Source: Panulirus ornatus (Eukaryota > Arthropoda > Malacostraca > Decapoda > Palinuridae). From it: a DNA stretch of 64,000 nucleotides. The position numbers and the translations under genes were made by a program. The notes below the pieces were generated by a model that worked only from the letters and a program-made list of their open reading frames with translations, was not told the DNA's origin and did no database searches. The DNA lies in the NCBI RefSeq assembly GCF_036320965.1, contig NC_092226.1, forward strand, positions 18,009,502 through 18,073,501, read 5' to 3'. Positions 13,407 to 25,451 of the stretch are shown piece by piece (position 1 is the stretch's first letter; each line of letters begins with the position of its first letter).

Positions 13407-14887
13407 ACTTGCGTTTTTATCAATTTCTGTTTAAATTCAAAACTTCTTGGAAGCATGTATTGAAACATCCCATCCTTAAGAATGTTAACCGTTCTGACCC
13501 ATCTAACTATCGTCCTATTGCTTTGACATCTACCATTTTCAAAGTCTTTGAATCCCTCCTCAACTCCCATATCCTTGGACACTTCGAAAATCAGTCTCCT
13601 CTTTGATTGCCAGCATGGCTTCCGTAAGGCGAGCTCCACTGGTGACATTATTTTCTGTCTTACTGATGTCTAGTCATCATCCCTGAAAGATTTTGTGGAG
13701 CCATACGTAGTTGCCCTTACCGTATCGAAAGCTTTTGACAGGATGTGGCATCGGGGTCTCATCTTTAACTTCCCTCTTTTGGCTTCCCTTCCTCGCTTCG
13801 CTCCTTCATATCTAGCTTCCTCTCCGGCCGATCTATCTCTGTGGCTGTTGATGGATCAGCCTCCCTCCTTTTTTTTCCATCAACAGCGGTGTCCATCAAG
13901 GTTCTGTCCTGTCCCCTACACTTTTTCTCTTTTCTTTTCAACGATTTCCTTTCCTCTACAAATAATCCAGCGCACTCATATGCTAACGAGATCCACAGAC
14001 TAATTCTGCTCCTTCTCTCTCGATCTGCATCTCGTCTTGATAGCTTCCTCAATAGATTCAGATTTGGACAGGATATCGAAATCTACTTAGGTTTAATGCC
14101 TCCAAGACCCAATTTGTACCCATCTCTCTAGCAAAAACTCCTTACAACTCTCGTCTATCCTTTGACGGTTCTGTAATTCCACCTCTTAACTCGGTGAACA
14201 TACTTGGTATTAATTCAACTTTCACTCCTTCTTGGAACATTACGGGAATAGCTAAGTCTGCCTCTACGAAACTAGGTGTCCTGTTTAGACGTTGAAACTT
14301 CTTTTGTACTGAACAGTTGCCCCGTTTATACTAAGGATTGATTCGTCTCTGTATGGAGTACTGATCTCACATTTGGGGTGGTTCCAGCTCTGCATCCTTA
14401 CTTGACAGAGTTGAGTCAAAAGCGGTCCGACTTATGAACTGTCCCAGGCTAACTTCCATACTTGATCCCCTTGCCATACGCAGCATTGTTGGTTCACTTT
14501 CCCTCTTCTGTAAGTAATACTTTGGCTTTTGCTCCCGAGAGCTGGCTGTTTGTGTGCCCCCACCACTAGCTAGACCACGCAATACTCGGCAAGCTGCTGC
14601 ATCACATGATTATTGTGTGGCCATCGGTTACTCAAGGGTGGGCCGTTTTGATACCTGCTTCTTTCCCTACATCTTCGAAACTTTGGAACTCTCTACATTC
14701 TCATGTCTTTCCCAAGTCCTATGACCTGACACATTTTAAAACACCGGTTTTTCACTTCCTACAAAATTTGTCAATACTTTCCCTCGTCTTTTCTTTATCC
14801 CTTTCATAATTCTCTCAATATTTGAATTAAGGCCCTGCCTTGATGTGGACTTTTGTGTATGACTGAAACCTCCAACGTAAAAAAGTG
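13407..14887 (+). mobile_element. Jockey/I-like LINE reverse-transcriptase relic
   Basis: RT blocks run in order on the plus strand but in changing frames. They are NRSDPSNYRPIALTSTIFKV (about 13480), QHGFRKASSTGDIIFCLTDV (13611), ALTVSKAFDRMWHRGLI (about 13713), INSGVHQGSVLSPTLFLFF (13879) and a C-terminal part with LLDRVESKAVRL (about 14400) and SKLWNSLHSHVFP (about 14677). Two catalytic sites differ from the norm. The Y-ADD box reads YANE at 13979-13990, so both aspartates are lost, and VPQG reads VHQG. A short A run ends the element before a GT run. The N-terminal endonuclease is missing, so this is a 5'-truncated, inactive copy. Confidence 0.9.
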
Positions 14888-14888
14888 T

Positions 14889-14889
<1 letters not shown>

Positions 14890-14929
<40 letters not shown>
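14890..14929. repeat. (GT)n microsatellite
   Basis: About 20 GT units directly after the LINE 3' end. It is complementary to the AC run about 90 bases downstream. Confidence 0.97.
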
Positions 14930-14931
<2 letters not shown>

Positions 14932-15017
14932 CAACCAGACAAGATACATATATACGTGGTTAAGAGACGGGGCAACACGAGTGTAAAGCTCTCTACTCGT
15001 GACACACATATAGTTAT

Positions 15018-15019
<2 letters not shown>

Positions 15020-15081
<62 letters not shown>
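15020..15081. repeat. (AC)n microsatellite
   Basis: About 31 AC units, complementary to the GT run at 14890. Confidence 0.97.
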
Positions 15082-15084
<3 letters not shown>

Positions 15085-15373
15085 TCTCGGCCAGGAATGT
15101 GAAGCTGTGGCACAGTTACCTTATATGAGAGAACGAGGAGTTACGCTTCCAGTGTTGTTCAGAAACTTAACTTATCAACCTTGACGAGCAAGTCCTAATA
15201 TGTTGACGAGGAATGTTGAAACGTTTGTTGGAGTCTCATCTACGTGACGTCCGCAGCTGCTCCGCTGACCAGGGGGCCAGGCAACAGCTGACACATGTCA
15301 CCCATCACTCTTTCCTAAGGAGAGGTCAGGAGAGGTCATACAGTCAGTCGACACGGAAGGTTGTGGTAATGTG

Positions 15374-17609
15374 GTGGGTTGGTCACGTGTGGATAGGTAG
15401 GTCACATGTGGGTAGGTTGGTCACGTGTGGATAGGTAGGTCACATGTGGGTAGGTTGGTTACATGTGGGTAGGTTAGTCATATGTGGGTAGGTTGGTCAC
15501 ATGTGGGTAGGTTGGTCACGTGTAGATAGGTTGGTCACATATGGGTAGGTTGGTCATATGTGGGTAAGTTGGTCACATGTGAGTAGGTTGGTCATATGTG
15601 GGTAGGTTGGTCACATATGGGTAGGTTGGTCACATATGGGTAGGTTTGTTACATGTGGGTAGGTTGGTCACGTGTGGGTAGGTTGGTCACATGTGGGTAG
15701 GTTGGTCACATGTGGGTAGGTTGGTCACATGTAGGTAGGTTGGTCACATGTAGGTAGGTTGGTCACATGTAGGTAGGTTGGTCACATGTGGGTAGGTTGG
15801 TCACATGTAGGTAGGTTGGTCACATGTGGGTAGGTTGGTCACATGTGGGTAGGTTGGTCACATGTAGGTAGGTTGGTCACATGTGGGTAGGTTGGTCATG
15901 TGGGTAGGTTGGTCACGTGTGGGTAGGTTGGTCACATGTGCTTAGGCTGGTCACATGTAGGTAGGTTGGTCACATGTAGGTAGGTTGGTCACATGTAGGT
16001 AGGCTGGTCACATGTAGGTAGGTTGGTCACATGTAGGTAGGTTGGTCACATGTAGGTAGGTTGGTCACATGTAGGTAGGCTGGTCACATGTAGGTAGGTT
16101 GGTCACATGTGGGTAGGTTGGTCACATGTGGGTAGGCTGGTCACATGTAGGTAGGTTGGTCACATGTAGGTAGGTTGGTCACATGTAGGTAGGCTGGTCA
16201 CATGTAGGTAGGTTGGTCACATGTAGGTAGGTTGGTCACATGTGGGTAGGTTGGTCACATGTGGGTAGGTTGGTCACATGTAGGTAGGTTGGTCACATGT
16301 AGGTAGGTTGGTCACATGTAGGTAGGCTGGTCACATGTGGGTAGGTTGGTCACATGTGGGTAGGCTGGTCACATGTAGGTAGGTTGGTCACATGTAGGTA
16401 GGTTGGTCACATGTAGGTAGGCTGGTCACATGTAGGTAGGTTGGTCACATGTGGGTAGGTTGGTCACATGTAGGTAGGCTGGTCACATGTAGGTAGGTTG
16501 GTCACATGTAGGTAGGCTGGTCACATGTAGGTAGGTTGGTCACATGTGGGTAGGTTGGTCACATGTGGGTAGGTTGGTCACATGTAGGTAGGTTGGTCAC
16601 ATGTAGGTAGGTTGGTCACATGTAGGTAGGTTGGTCACATGTGGGTAGGTTGGTCACATGTAGGTAGGTTGGTCACATGTGGGTAGGTTGGTCACATGTA
16701 GGTAGGTTGGTCACATGTGGGTAGGTTGGTCACATGTAGGTAGGCTGGTCACATGTGGGTAGGTTGGTCACATGTAGGTAGGCTGGTCACATGTGGGTAG
16801 GTTGGTCACATGTAGGTAGGTTGGTCACATGTGGGTAGGTTGGTCACATGTAGGTAGGTTGGTCACATGTGGGTAGGTTGGTCACATGTAGGTAGGCTGG
16901 TCACATGTAGGTAGGTTGGTCACATGTGGGTAGGCTGGTCACATGTAGGTAGGTTGGTCACATGTAGGTAGGTTGGTCACATGTGGGTAGGTTGGTCACA
17001 TGTAGGTAGGTTGGTCACATGTAGGTAGGCTGGTCACATGTAGGTAGGTTGGTCACATGTGGGTAGGTTGGTCACATGTAGGTAGGTTGGTCACATGTAG
17101 GTAGGTTGGTCACATGTAGGTAGGTTGGTCACATGTGGGTAGGTTGGTCACATGTGGGTAGGTTGGTCACATGTAGGTAGGTTGGTCACATGTAGGTAGG
17201 TTGGTCACATGTAGGTAGGTTGGTCACATGTGGGTAGGTTGGTCACATGTGGGTAGGTTGGTCACATGTGGGTAGGTTGGTCACATGTAGGTAGGTTGGT
17301 CACATGTAGGTAGGTTGGTCACATGTGGGTAGGTTGGTCACATGTAGGTAGGTTGGTCACATGTGGGTAGGTTGGTCACATGTGGGTAGGTTGGTCACAT
17401 GTGGGTAGGTTGGTCACATGTGGGTAGGTTGGTCACATGTGGGTAGGTTGGTCACATGTAGGTAGGTTGGTCACATGTGGGTAGGTTGGTCACATGTAGG
17501 TAGGTTGGTCACATGTAGGTAGGTTGGTCACATGTAGGTAGGTTGGTCACATGTAGGTAGGTTGGTCACATGTAGGTAGGTTGGTCACATGTGGGTAGGT
17601 TGGTCACAT
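15374..17609. repeat. 19-bp minisatellite, about 117 units (2.2 kb)
   Basis: The unit is GGTCACATGTGGGTAGGTT, with two common binary variants: TGTGGG or TGTAGG, and AGGTT or AGGCT. Nearly all copies hold the 8-bp palindrome CACATGTG; a few left-edge copies have CACGTG or CATATG. Left-edge units are the most diverged and the interior is very uniform, as expected when an array grows internally. A 19-bp unit is not a multiple of three and TAG stops recur, so no coding function is plausible. Confidence 0.98.
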
Positions 17610-17723
17610 TTTGTATAGAGTTATTGTTAGTGTTCCACGATAGATAAATCTGCTTATTAGATGTGAAAATATACCGTTTGAGGATATCCTTCGGTATGAT
17701 ATGAGGCACCCGTGATATAGTTA

Positions 17724-17724
<1 letters not shown>

Positions 17725-17769
<45 letters not shown>
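17725..17769. repeat. (CA)n microsatellite
   Basis: About 22 CA units, followed by a short GATA stretch. Confidence 0.97.
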
Positions 17770-17902
17770 CGATAGATAGATAGATGGACAGTTAGAATGT
17801 CCATTAAGTAATGTTGAAGGCTTTCCACAGACCTTTGTCCTTAGACCCGCCCCCCAGTCCCTGTCTTGATTGAGCTTAAGTTCAGCACCAAGCCATAAAA
17901 CC

Positions 17903-17962
17903 TGGGGGAGGGGGAGGGGGGGGGGGGGTTGACGGGGGTTGGAATGGGGGGGGGGGAGGTGA
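17903..17962. repeat. G-tract cluster, possible G-quadruplex
   Basis: Several G runs of 5 to 12 are separated by one to five bases. The spacing satisfies the usual G3+N1-7 pattern on the plus strand. Folding is inference. Confidence 0.75.
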
Positions 17963-18057
17963 GGCTTACGGATATAGTGTGTTGGGAAGGAGGCAGATTT
18001 TGGGGGGTTGGTGTGATTAGGAAGGCAGCTGTTTATGGGTAAGGAAAAGCAGTTGTT

Positions 18058-18240
18058 GGGGGAGACGGGCAGGTGTAGTGGGAGAGGGGCAGGTGTAGTG
18101 GGACAGGGGCAGGTGTAGCGGGAGACGGGCAGGTGTAGTGGGAGAGGGGCATATGTAGCGGGAGAGGGGCAGGTGTAGTGGGAGAGGGGCAGGTGTAGTG
18201 GGAGAGGGGCAGGTGTAGTGGGAGAGGGGCAGGTGAAGGC
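18058..18240. repeat. 20-bp minisatellite, 9 copies
   Basis: GGGAGAGGGGCAGGTGTAGT repeats head to tail with few substitutions (GAGACGGG and GGACAGGG variants). Confidence 0.95.
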
Positions 18241-18282
18241 AGAGTTGCTGGGGGCGCGGCAGGTGTGGTGGAGGCCGCGGCC

Positions 18283-18284
<2 letters not shown>

Positions 18285-18345
<61 letters not shown>
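18285..18345. repeat. (GA)n microsatellite
   Basis: About 28 GA units. The plus- and minus-strand frames of 120 to 390 codons through it are low-complexity artefacts. Confidence 0.96.
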
Positions 18346-18348
<3 letters not shown>

Positions 18349-19543
18349 GCAGGCAGGGTGGCAGGTGTGGGAGGGAGCAGGGCTGGACGCGGCAGGTGTT
18401 CGTGTGTCTGGTTCTCTGGTGCCTCCGCCAGGCAGGTGGGGCCGGACAGCCCTCAGGCCCACCTCGTGTGCCGACACCTGCGCTGGAACCCCCTGGAAAC
18501 CAAGGCCTTCCCGGGCACGGAGGCCACACCAGGACCCACCTTTCCCACATGTGGCGGGACACAGCGCGCCCACTCTCACATGGAACAGGAGCGGCCTGTG
18601 TGTGTGTGTGTGTGTGTGTATGGGACGGTGGACGCCTGGGGTTCCCGTGCTGGTCACCACACGGTCAGCCGTGCCCAGGGACAACATGCACATATAAAGG
18701 CTGGCTCTTGCAAGATCATGGCGAGCGTGGACATATTTGGACGCCAGCATGATTCAAACGGAGATCAGTCGGGATTGAACTTTGCCCGAGCTAAATGACA
18801 CCTGGTGACGTATCTAGAGATATATGACCTTGGGGTCATAAAGACACAGCTACAGGCAGGAGCATGGGAGAAATTACGTGTTAGTCGAGTGTCGCTCACT
18901 CCAGCCACCCTGGACGTGCCCGTCGCACGACGTGACATCGACCAGTGATGACAGACGTGGCAGGAGTGACCCTGCCGCCCACAGCATGACCACCACGCCA
19001 CACCACCACCGCTCCCTCAGTCCACACCATGTATCATGTTGCCTTTAGTCACTGTGGCAGGAATAGGCTATACAGCAATTCGTCGACTGACTTGGATGTT
19101 TGAGCTTTAAGCTTAAGCTAGCGGACGCCAGGGGTCATTAAGGATGTCAAGTGTCAAGCTGTAACCACCAGCTGAACGCGTTTGAACCCCTGCTTCTCCT
19201 CCCTCAGGTGTTCAAGATCATCCCAAGACCCGAGTGTATGTAGTATGGTCTCTGTGGCTCTTGTTTAGTCGGTATGGAAGGCATCCCAGGCACCAAGGGC
19301 TTAATCATCGAGGATAATCATTGTAGCAACTTCGATTTTGATCAATATAAACTTGTAATATTACTAGGAGGACTTTGAGAGAGAGCTACGAGCCACGAAG
19401 AAATTTTAGTTTAGCGTTTTGATCAAAAACATTAAAATTTATTTTCAATTTTTTCTCTTTAAATACAATTTTCACGGTGGGGGGCGCGTGAGGGGGGGGG
19501 GACATAAGTGGTTGTTATTATCAGCACTTCATAATGGTAAGGA

Positions 19544-19576
<33 letters not shown>

Positions 19577-21571
19577 TGGTCCCGCCAGCAGCAGCAGCAG
19601 GCTGGCTGGGGCGACCACTGGCCCAGGGATCACCACCGGCTACCCACAGAGATTTCAATGCCAGCACAAGTGGTTATCCTCGTGAATCTCGCCACCACCG
19701 TAAGGCTTCAGTCGCGTGTGTTGTGGCACGGGATATATAACACCTCCACGTGACGTAATCCAGCCTCGAAATACGTGGGATCAGCTTCCCTGCTACGTTA
19801 TGGAGGTAAATGAAAGCAGACTGGCAGAGCTGGATATCTCCTCAAAAATGGTTGAAATTCCAGTCAAATCCCAGCTACTGATCCCTTGATATTCGTCTTC
19901 CCGGGGGAGATATCGTGAGCACCTACCTTCTGGGACGCCCTGCAGCAGGAGAGGCTCCCCACCCACAGGGATATGAACGAGTGTCAACAAATGACGTAGG
20001 AGTGAGGACGAGCTGGAGCTAAACCCTCCTCGCACCACTGGCAGAGCCGCACTGACGGGGACCGCGGTGGCTGGCTGGCTGGCTGGTGAGCCGGGTGACT
20101 CGGGTCTACCCAGGGGGAGAGGAGAGAGGGGGTGAGAGGAGGGAGGCTATAGGGAGAGGAACATCGCTAATTGAGGAAGCACAAGGATTGCACGATAAAT
20201 ATTTGACTGGAAGACATGTGTTTGTGTGAGACGTGCCGATGCGAGTGGAAGTGATTCACCAACTGCATTTTCTCGATCCTCGTAAGGAAGAGAAGTTGAC
20301 TTTCTTCTCCTCTGGAGTCATTCCATAAAGGTCTCCACATACGGGCGACGTCCACTTCCACCCTTCACCGTTTATGCAGCGCTAGTTCCCCCCCTCCCCG
20401 AACGTCCATGTCGCAGGGAGAGGTTTAGGATGGGCGGAGTTGGGCGGAGGCTGTAACGCCCCTCGTATACCTGATGGAGGAGGTCCACCCCTCCGCAGAT
20501 AGATGATCAGACCAGAGCAAACGCACTCCAGCTAGGTTCCAACAGTCCGACGTAGGGAACTTTAACAAATGTTCTTCACGAGCTACAGCCACAGATGATG
20601 ATGACCTGTGGCACCACCACCACAGATATGATGTCAATTTCCTGATAGATGGAGACATGTGGTGTGTCTCTCCTGACCCGGGTTATGACCACGCGCCGCA
20701 TCCCACACACACATCAGAATATCAGAGTGAATATCAAGTCGTTCACAAGACGAGATAATGATTATTCACGTTGCTAATATCCTTTCTTCTTTGGACGTGG
20801 CCCAGTGGTTTGCTGATTTATCTTTCGCTACTGAATACGATGAGCGGGAATACACTCGGTGTTGAGTCTGATGAAAGCAACTTGTTCCCCCTGAGATCCG
20901 TGTGTCACTGATGATTTATACCGAGTGGCTGACTTACCTTTACCTGACTCGTGGTGAAATCCCAGTAAGGAGCTACCAAACGGAGCAAGACGTATTGGTC
21001 CGCCTTTGGCCTTACATGCCGGAGAGAAATGACGTAGGAACACCACCACCCGTGGAGGAAGAGACGGAAGAGGATTGTTTACCAGGTCCAGCATGAGAAG
21101 AGTAGAAGCAGAGGGCAAATGACTATACCAGGAGGTAGATTTTTGGTGAGCGAACGAAGGGAGCAAGAAAGCTGGGAGGGCGACGTAGTCTAATGAAGAA
21201 GATAAAAGAAAAAATGGAGAGAATCTTTTTGAATAAGATAAAAAAAAAAGGAACGAGTTGGAGAAGATATGTAAAACTTAGTTACCTGTTATACATGTGT
21301 GAAACTTAGAGAACTGTACTGGTTACGTGTTATACACGAAAATCAACATAGGGGAAATGACGTGGATGAGCGTCGAGAGAATTTTAGTGGTCTAGAAAAC
21401 GAGACGTTGTGTAGAGACTGTACGGCAGACAGACCTGTGTCTCTGGCCGGCTAGGTCGTGGAGAGGGTCCTACCACCGTGGAAGGATTACCCTGTAGCTT
21501 GAACAGTACCTGGGTCTTGTTCTGCATGTGCTGGGGGGTGGAGCTCCGTGCCGGGAGGTGATGTGTGGTGC
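18346..21571. other. unclassified low-repeat stretch
   Basis: This 3.2-kb stretch is the largest without a long array. It contains only small simple repeats: TG at 18596-18620, GT at 19544-19576, CAG at 19586-19600 and GGCT at 20069-20086. No open frame shows a recognisable domain. One 28-base segment at 19204 is shared with 50094. A multi-exon gene could pass through unnoticed because short exons cannot be called by eye. Confidence 0.4.
19204..19231 (+). repeat. short dispersed repeat R2, copy 1
   Basis: TCAGGTGTTCAAGATCATCC followed by CAAGACCC matches 50094-50121 at about 25 of 28 bases. Both copies are preceded by a pyrimidine-rich stretch ending in CAG. This could be an exon edge of a duplicated gene or a repeat fragment. 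Confidence 0.5.
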
Positions 21572-21720
21572 TGCGAGGCAGATGGACCGGTCTATACCAC
21601 CTGGCTCTCTGACCAGTGCTGGGAGGCAGATGGACCGGTCTGTACCACCTGCCTCCCTGACCAGTGCAAGGAGGCAGATGGACAGGCCGGTACCACCTGC
21701 TTGCCCGGCCACTGCTGACA
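21572..21720. repeat. 48-bp tandem repeat, 3 copies
   Basis: Each unit has GAGGCAGATGGACCGGTCTG, then TACCACCTGCCTC and TGACCAGTGC. The third copy is diverged (GACAGGCCGG). Confidence 0.9.
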
Positions 21721-21763
21721 GGGATGTTCCCCGTTGATGGCGGGTCGTGAGCTGAAGGCAGCC

Positions 21764-21767
<4 letters not shown>

Positions 21768-21833
<66 letters not shown>

Positions 21834-21855
21834 TATGCATACACACACACACACA

Positions 21856-21899
<44 letters not shown>
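21768..21899. repeat. (CA)n microsatellite, interrupted
   Basis: Two long CA runs are separated by ATTATGCATA and a TCACA interruption, with a total of about 60 units. Confidence 0.97.
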
Positions 21900-21900
<1 letters not shown>

Positions 21901-22877
21901 CGTTTATCGATCACGATCACATCTCGTAGGTTCAAGATACACTGTGTTTATGTTATTAACTTGTGTGTGAAGTGTATGTTGTGTGGTAGTCATTCGCGTC
22001 TTTGTTGCCGATGCAGACACCAATACTCTCGAGGCAGTACGAGTTCTCAGATAAGAAAATATAGGTTTTATGTAAACTGTAAAACAGTGTAAACCTCCCA
22101 TAAACCCATGATTAGACAACCTCAAGAGAGAGATAGATGAACGGGAGGTAAATTAGATTCGGTGGCTTGTTTGCCTCGCTACCATGGGAGACGAACCAGA
22201 CGGCAACAGGCCACAGATCCCTCCTACACACACACACACACACATACACACATTGTATGCAGCCCCCCTTCCCGTCCCCCACACGCTATATGCAGTCTCA
22301 CTTCCTTCATACACTAAGCAGCCCTCCCTTCTTCCTTCCCCACTACTACCGTCATTACACCATAATTTTCACCACACTTTTGTGTTCATCATGATTTACG
22401 AACTTCTTTCTTCGCCTCACGTATATACCTTCCATCACCATCTTCACTACACCTTTTCATCTTCACTTCATCCGTATCCTCACTACATCCTTTTTCACAG
22501 TATCATTAGCTTCACTAAGTTTAGATACTTTGTATTGACTATATTCTTCTTCACTATACTTTCAGTTCCAGAATACCTTTTCCCTTCTTAAGCTAAGGTT
22601 CAAAAGACTGGCCTTGAACCTACTAGATCTGTTCATTTTGTATCCACTGTACTGTTCTCCACTACATCTTAACTACAGCTGCCATGGTTACTGTATTCTT
22701 ATCTTGACGAGGTAAGAAGATTCTGAACTAAGCTTAAATAATGTTATCTTCACTACACTCTTCTTCACTACACCCCCATGTTGATAATACCCTTATCTTC
22801 ACTACACTCTTCTTCGCTACATCCGCATCTTCACATACCCTTGTCTTTACTGAGCTTCGGCTGACCCTGAATATTTA

Positions 22878-22878
<1 letters not shown>
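21900..22878. other. unclassified, pyrimidine-rich; loose CTTCACTACA repeats
   Basis: It contains a short CA run at 22223-22250. From about 22370 to 22860 the motif CTTCACTACAC recurs at irregular spacing, perhaps an eroded minisatellite. No coding signal was recognised. Confidence 0.5.

Positions 22879-22928
<50 letters not shown>
22879..22928. repeat. (CA)n microsatellite
   Basis: About 25 uninterrupted CA units. Confidence 0.97.
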
Positions 22929-22929
<1 letters not shown>

Positions 22930-23066
22930 TAATACACAGACACATCAGTGTATCTTCTGATAAATCAGTCTGTGGTGCGGTGGCTGAATATGGGAGTTAA
23001 TCATTATATTCATGATTCACTTGAGTGGTCCTCCGAGCGAGAACTGAAGGGCTGTTATCATCCGCC

Positions 23067-23070
<4 letters not shown>

Positions 23071-23124
<54 letters not shown>
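23071..23124. repeat. (TG)n microsatellite
   Basis: About 27 TG units. Complementary to the CA run about 140 bases upstream. Confidence 0.97.
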
Positions 23125-23126
<2 letters not shown>

Positions 23127-23532
23127 AGAGCCTTCATACCTGTCTTTGCTACCATACAACTTTCTGATCTTCTCTCTGTTCACTGTATCTTCACTTTATT
23201 CATTCACCACACCGTTGCTGTAGAAACATTTCACCTCGCCTCTCCTCGCCTTCATTTCACGCTATCGTATTCTACTCTCGTTTTCACGTGCTTCAGTTTA
23301 TCTTAAAGAGCTGATCTATACCGACCTGCCTTCTTTCCTTAGACCTGCATGGGGTCCGTCCACGGCCGCTTGACTTATACGTAGGTTAACATCCCCGTCT
23401 GCAGGTGCGCGGTCTTAGTTGCCTGGTTCTGGAACTCCTCAGCAGGTCAGTGTGTCTCCTCAGGTGGGGTGGATCAGTCTGCTGCTGTGTACTAATGAGT
23501 CGCTCCTGCGTGTATTTTCCTGGTCTTTTTTC

Positions 23533-23540
23533 CGTGTGTG

Positions 23541-23585
<45 letters not shown>
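23533..23585. repeat. (GT)n microsatellite
   Basis: About 26 GT units, preceded by an interrupted GTGTGTTTTGTG stretch. Confidence 0.97.
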
Positions 23586-23587
<2 letters not shown>

Positions 23588-24654
23588 TATAAATACGACA
23601 ATTTTTTTTTACTTTTTTGAAAAGTTGTTGAAAACTGGCACACATGTTGGTGAGGACCATTACCTCCTTGTGTCTAGGTTAGTCTGTCGTATAGGTGTGG
23701 ATGCGGAGGACATCATCAAGTCATCCCTGGCCAGCCATCGGATAGAATTTAGTATCTTTATACACATCCAAAATCATCAGAAAACGATATCATAAAAAGA
23801 AAGTTTGCGACGGAGATTTTAAAGTCATGCTATTCTAATCTTATGATAACAATGCTCGTCGTAAAACGTTAATATGAGGTTGAATTGCTTATGGATGACT
23901 TTTGAGAGGTACCTTAGAACTTCAGTACAAAATTCTCAAATGTTATACACGATTGGATTGTAATACCACTTGTATATTGTTGACCTTGAACCTTCATCCT
24001 TGCCTTATCAGTCCTTGACCTCTAGGTGCATCACATGTTATCGTTATCATCAACCGACGTACATACATCCTGTCTCCTGGCAGCACTAGGAGGTAGTCCT
24101 GTCACACTAACCAACCAACCCCCAACTTCCCAGCCACCCTCCCTCTACCTCCAGCCACCCTCCCTTGCCCCCAGCCTTGAGAGCCCCCTCACCAGTGTCA
24201 CCTCTCGTCGTGTTCGCACATTAATATTCGTGTTGGTTTATGAGATGACACGTCGTGGGTTATTGTAATGACCTCACCGGGGAGGAGAGTGGTTCCCACC
24301 TGCTGTGATCATCACCTCACATATCACAGATGCCAGCCGGGTCACGCCCCACTCTAGGCGGGTCACGTCCCACTCTCTCCCCTGTAGTCACGTTGTGTAT
24401 TGCCGGTCCACATGACACTCAATATTCTCAGTACACACACCAGACCTGTTGCAAAAGCGAGTTCCCACTGGTGACCAAAGTACAGTCATGAATCGTGCCA
24501 CAGATGGTGACCTCTCTGTTTCATCGAGGAGTGACACATGGCGTTCAGCTGGACTGATAACTGATATCTGAGAAAATTGAATTTGTTCTCTCTAAGCAAG
24601 AAACGGCTCTAGGGTAAGCTAGCAATGTTTTAAAATCAAATACTCAACATTGTC
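23586..24654. other. unclassified sequence
   Basis: No tandem repeat or recognised domain. The last part may be the decayed upstream portion of the LINE C-terminus that follows, but I could not align it by eye. Confidence 0.4.
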
Positions 24655-24873
24655 GATACAGACAATTTCTTTACGGTCGAAGCAGTGCTACTAAAGACAG
24701 GCAATGGAGGAGTTAGAGGTCACCGGAGTAATTTGGATTGCATGAAATATTTCTTCACCAGTGACACTATCGGAGCGTGGAATATGCTGCCAGAGCATGT
24801 TGGTCAGATCAACACAGGTAGCACGTTCAGAATTAGGCTTGATCATCACCTTTCACTTGACGGTACTGAATAA
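24655..24873 (+). mobile_element. CR1/L2-like LINE C-terminal fragment
   Basis: An open frame of about 70 codons matches the conserved end of the RT protein. It contains GVRGHRSNLDC, then KYFFTSDTIGAWNMLPEHV and STFRIRLDHHL. The family pattern is TRGH--KL, R--FFS-RV--WN-LP--VV and T---FK-RLD. The frame is open but lacks everything upstream. The same end is recognisable, more decayed, in the relic ending near 63450. Confidence 0.82.
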
Positions 24874-25094
24874 ATCTTTAAACCAATCATTGTAACGTAG
24901 TGGTTTAGTATGCTACCTTCTCTACCCCGGATCTCGTCGTGGCCATGTTGCGGTAACTATCACCATCGCTTAACCCGTGTCGCCTGCTTTAAGGCAACAA
25001 GATACTGTATAATCCTTCCACATCAGGAGTAACATAAACATGGTGAGTCGCGAGGCAGGAGCTCAAAGTTTATCCTTACTGTTGTCTTCATAAC

Positions 25095-25371
25095 AGAAAG
25101 TGAAGGCTTGCATGTCTTGAGTGATGGGATGCATGACATATTCATGTTCATTTTAACTTCTGACTCTCCTACTGGAATTTCCTTCAGGCATATTAGTCCT
25201 GCAAGGTATTATTTTCTGCCTGTTTCCAATCCCGTGTGCTGCCGGAGGGAGTGGAGGGTGGGGAGAGAGTTTTGCTTTGCTGTTTTCTTCTGCTTGTAAG
25301 GGGAATGCATCTTTTCCAGTTGTGTTAAAACCAGACCAGTTCGCTTGTAACTTGGGTCCGCGTATACATGT

Positions 25372-25373
<2 letters not shown>
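25095..25373 (+). repeat. dispersed repeat R1, copy 1
   Basis: This stretch aligns by eye with the reverse complement of 52745-52390. Shared blocks are GATGGGATG-like plus ACATATT, TTAACTTCTGA, GGAGGGAGTGGAGGGTGGGG and, after a short GA tract, AGGGGAATGCATCTT and CGCTTGTAACTTGGG. The GA tract is only a few units here but about 40 units in the other copy. I do not know the family. The frame of 63 codons here has a partial counterpart in the other copy, but the similarity looks like shared DNA rather than constrained protein. Confidence 0.65.

Positions 25374-25448
<75 letters not shown>
25374..25448. repeat. (CT)n microsatellite
   Basis: About 37 uninterrupted CT units at the right edge of R1 copy 1. 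Confidence 0.98.

Positions 25449-25451
<3 letters not shown>

Noticed and set aside
15374..17609. Centromeric satellite or telomere-associated repeat
   Set aside because: A 19-bp unit and a 2.2-kb length are typical of a dispersed minisatellite, and TAGGTTGG is not the arthropod TTAGG repeat.
17566..18798. 394-codon minus-strand and 159-178-codon plus-strand frames
   Set aside because: They run through CA, GA and 20-bp repeats. Composition is Pro/Leu/Ser or Arg/Glu with no domain.
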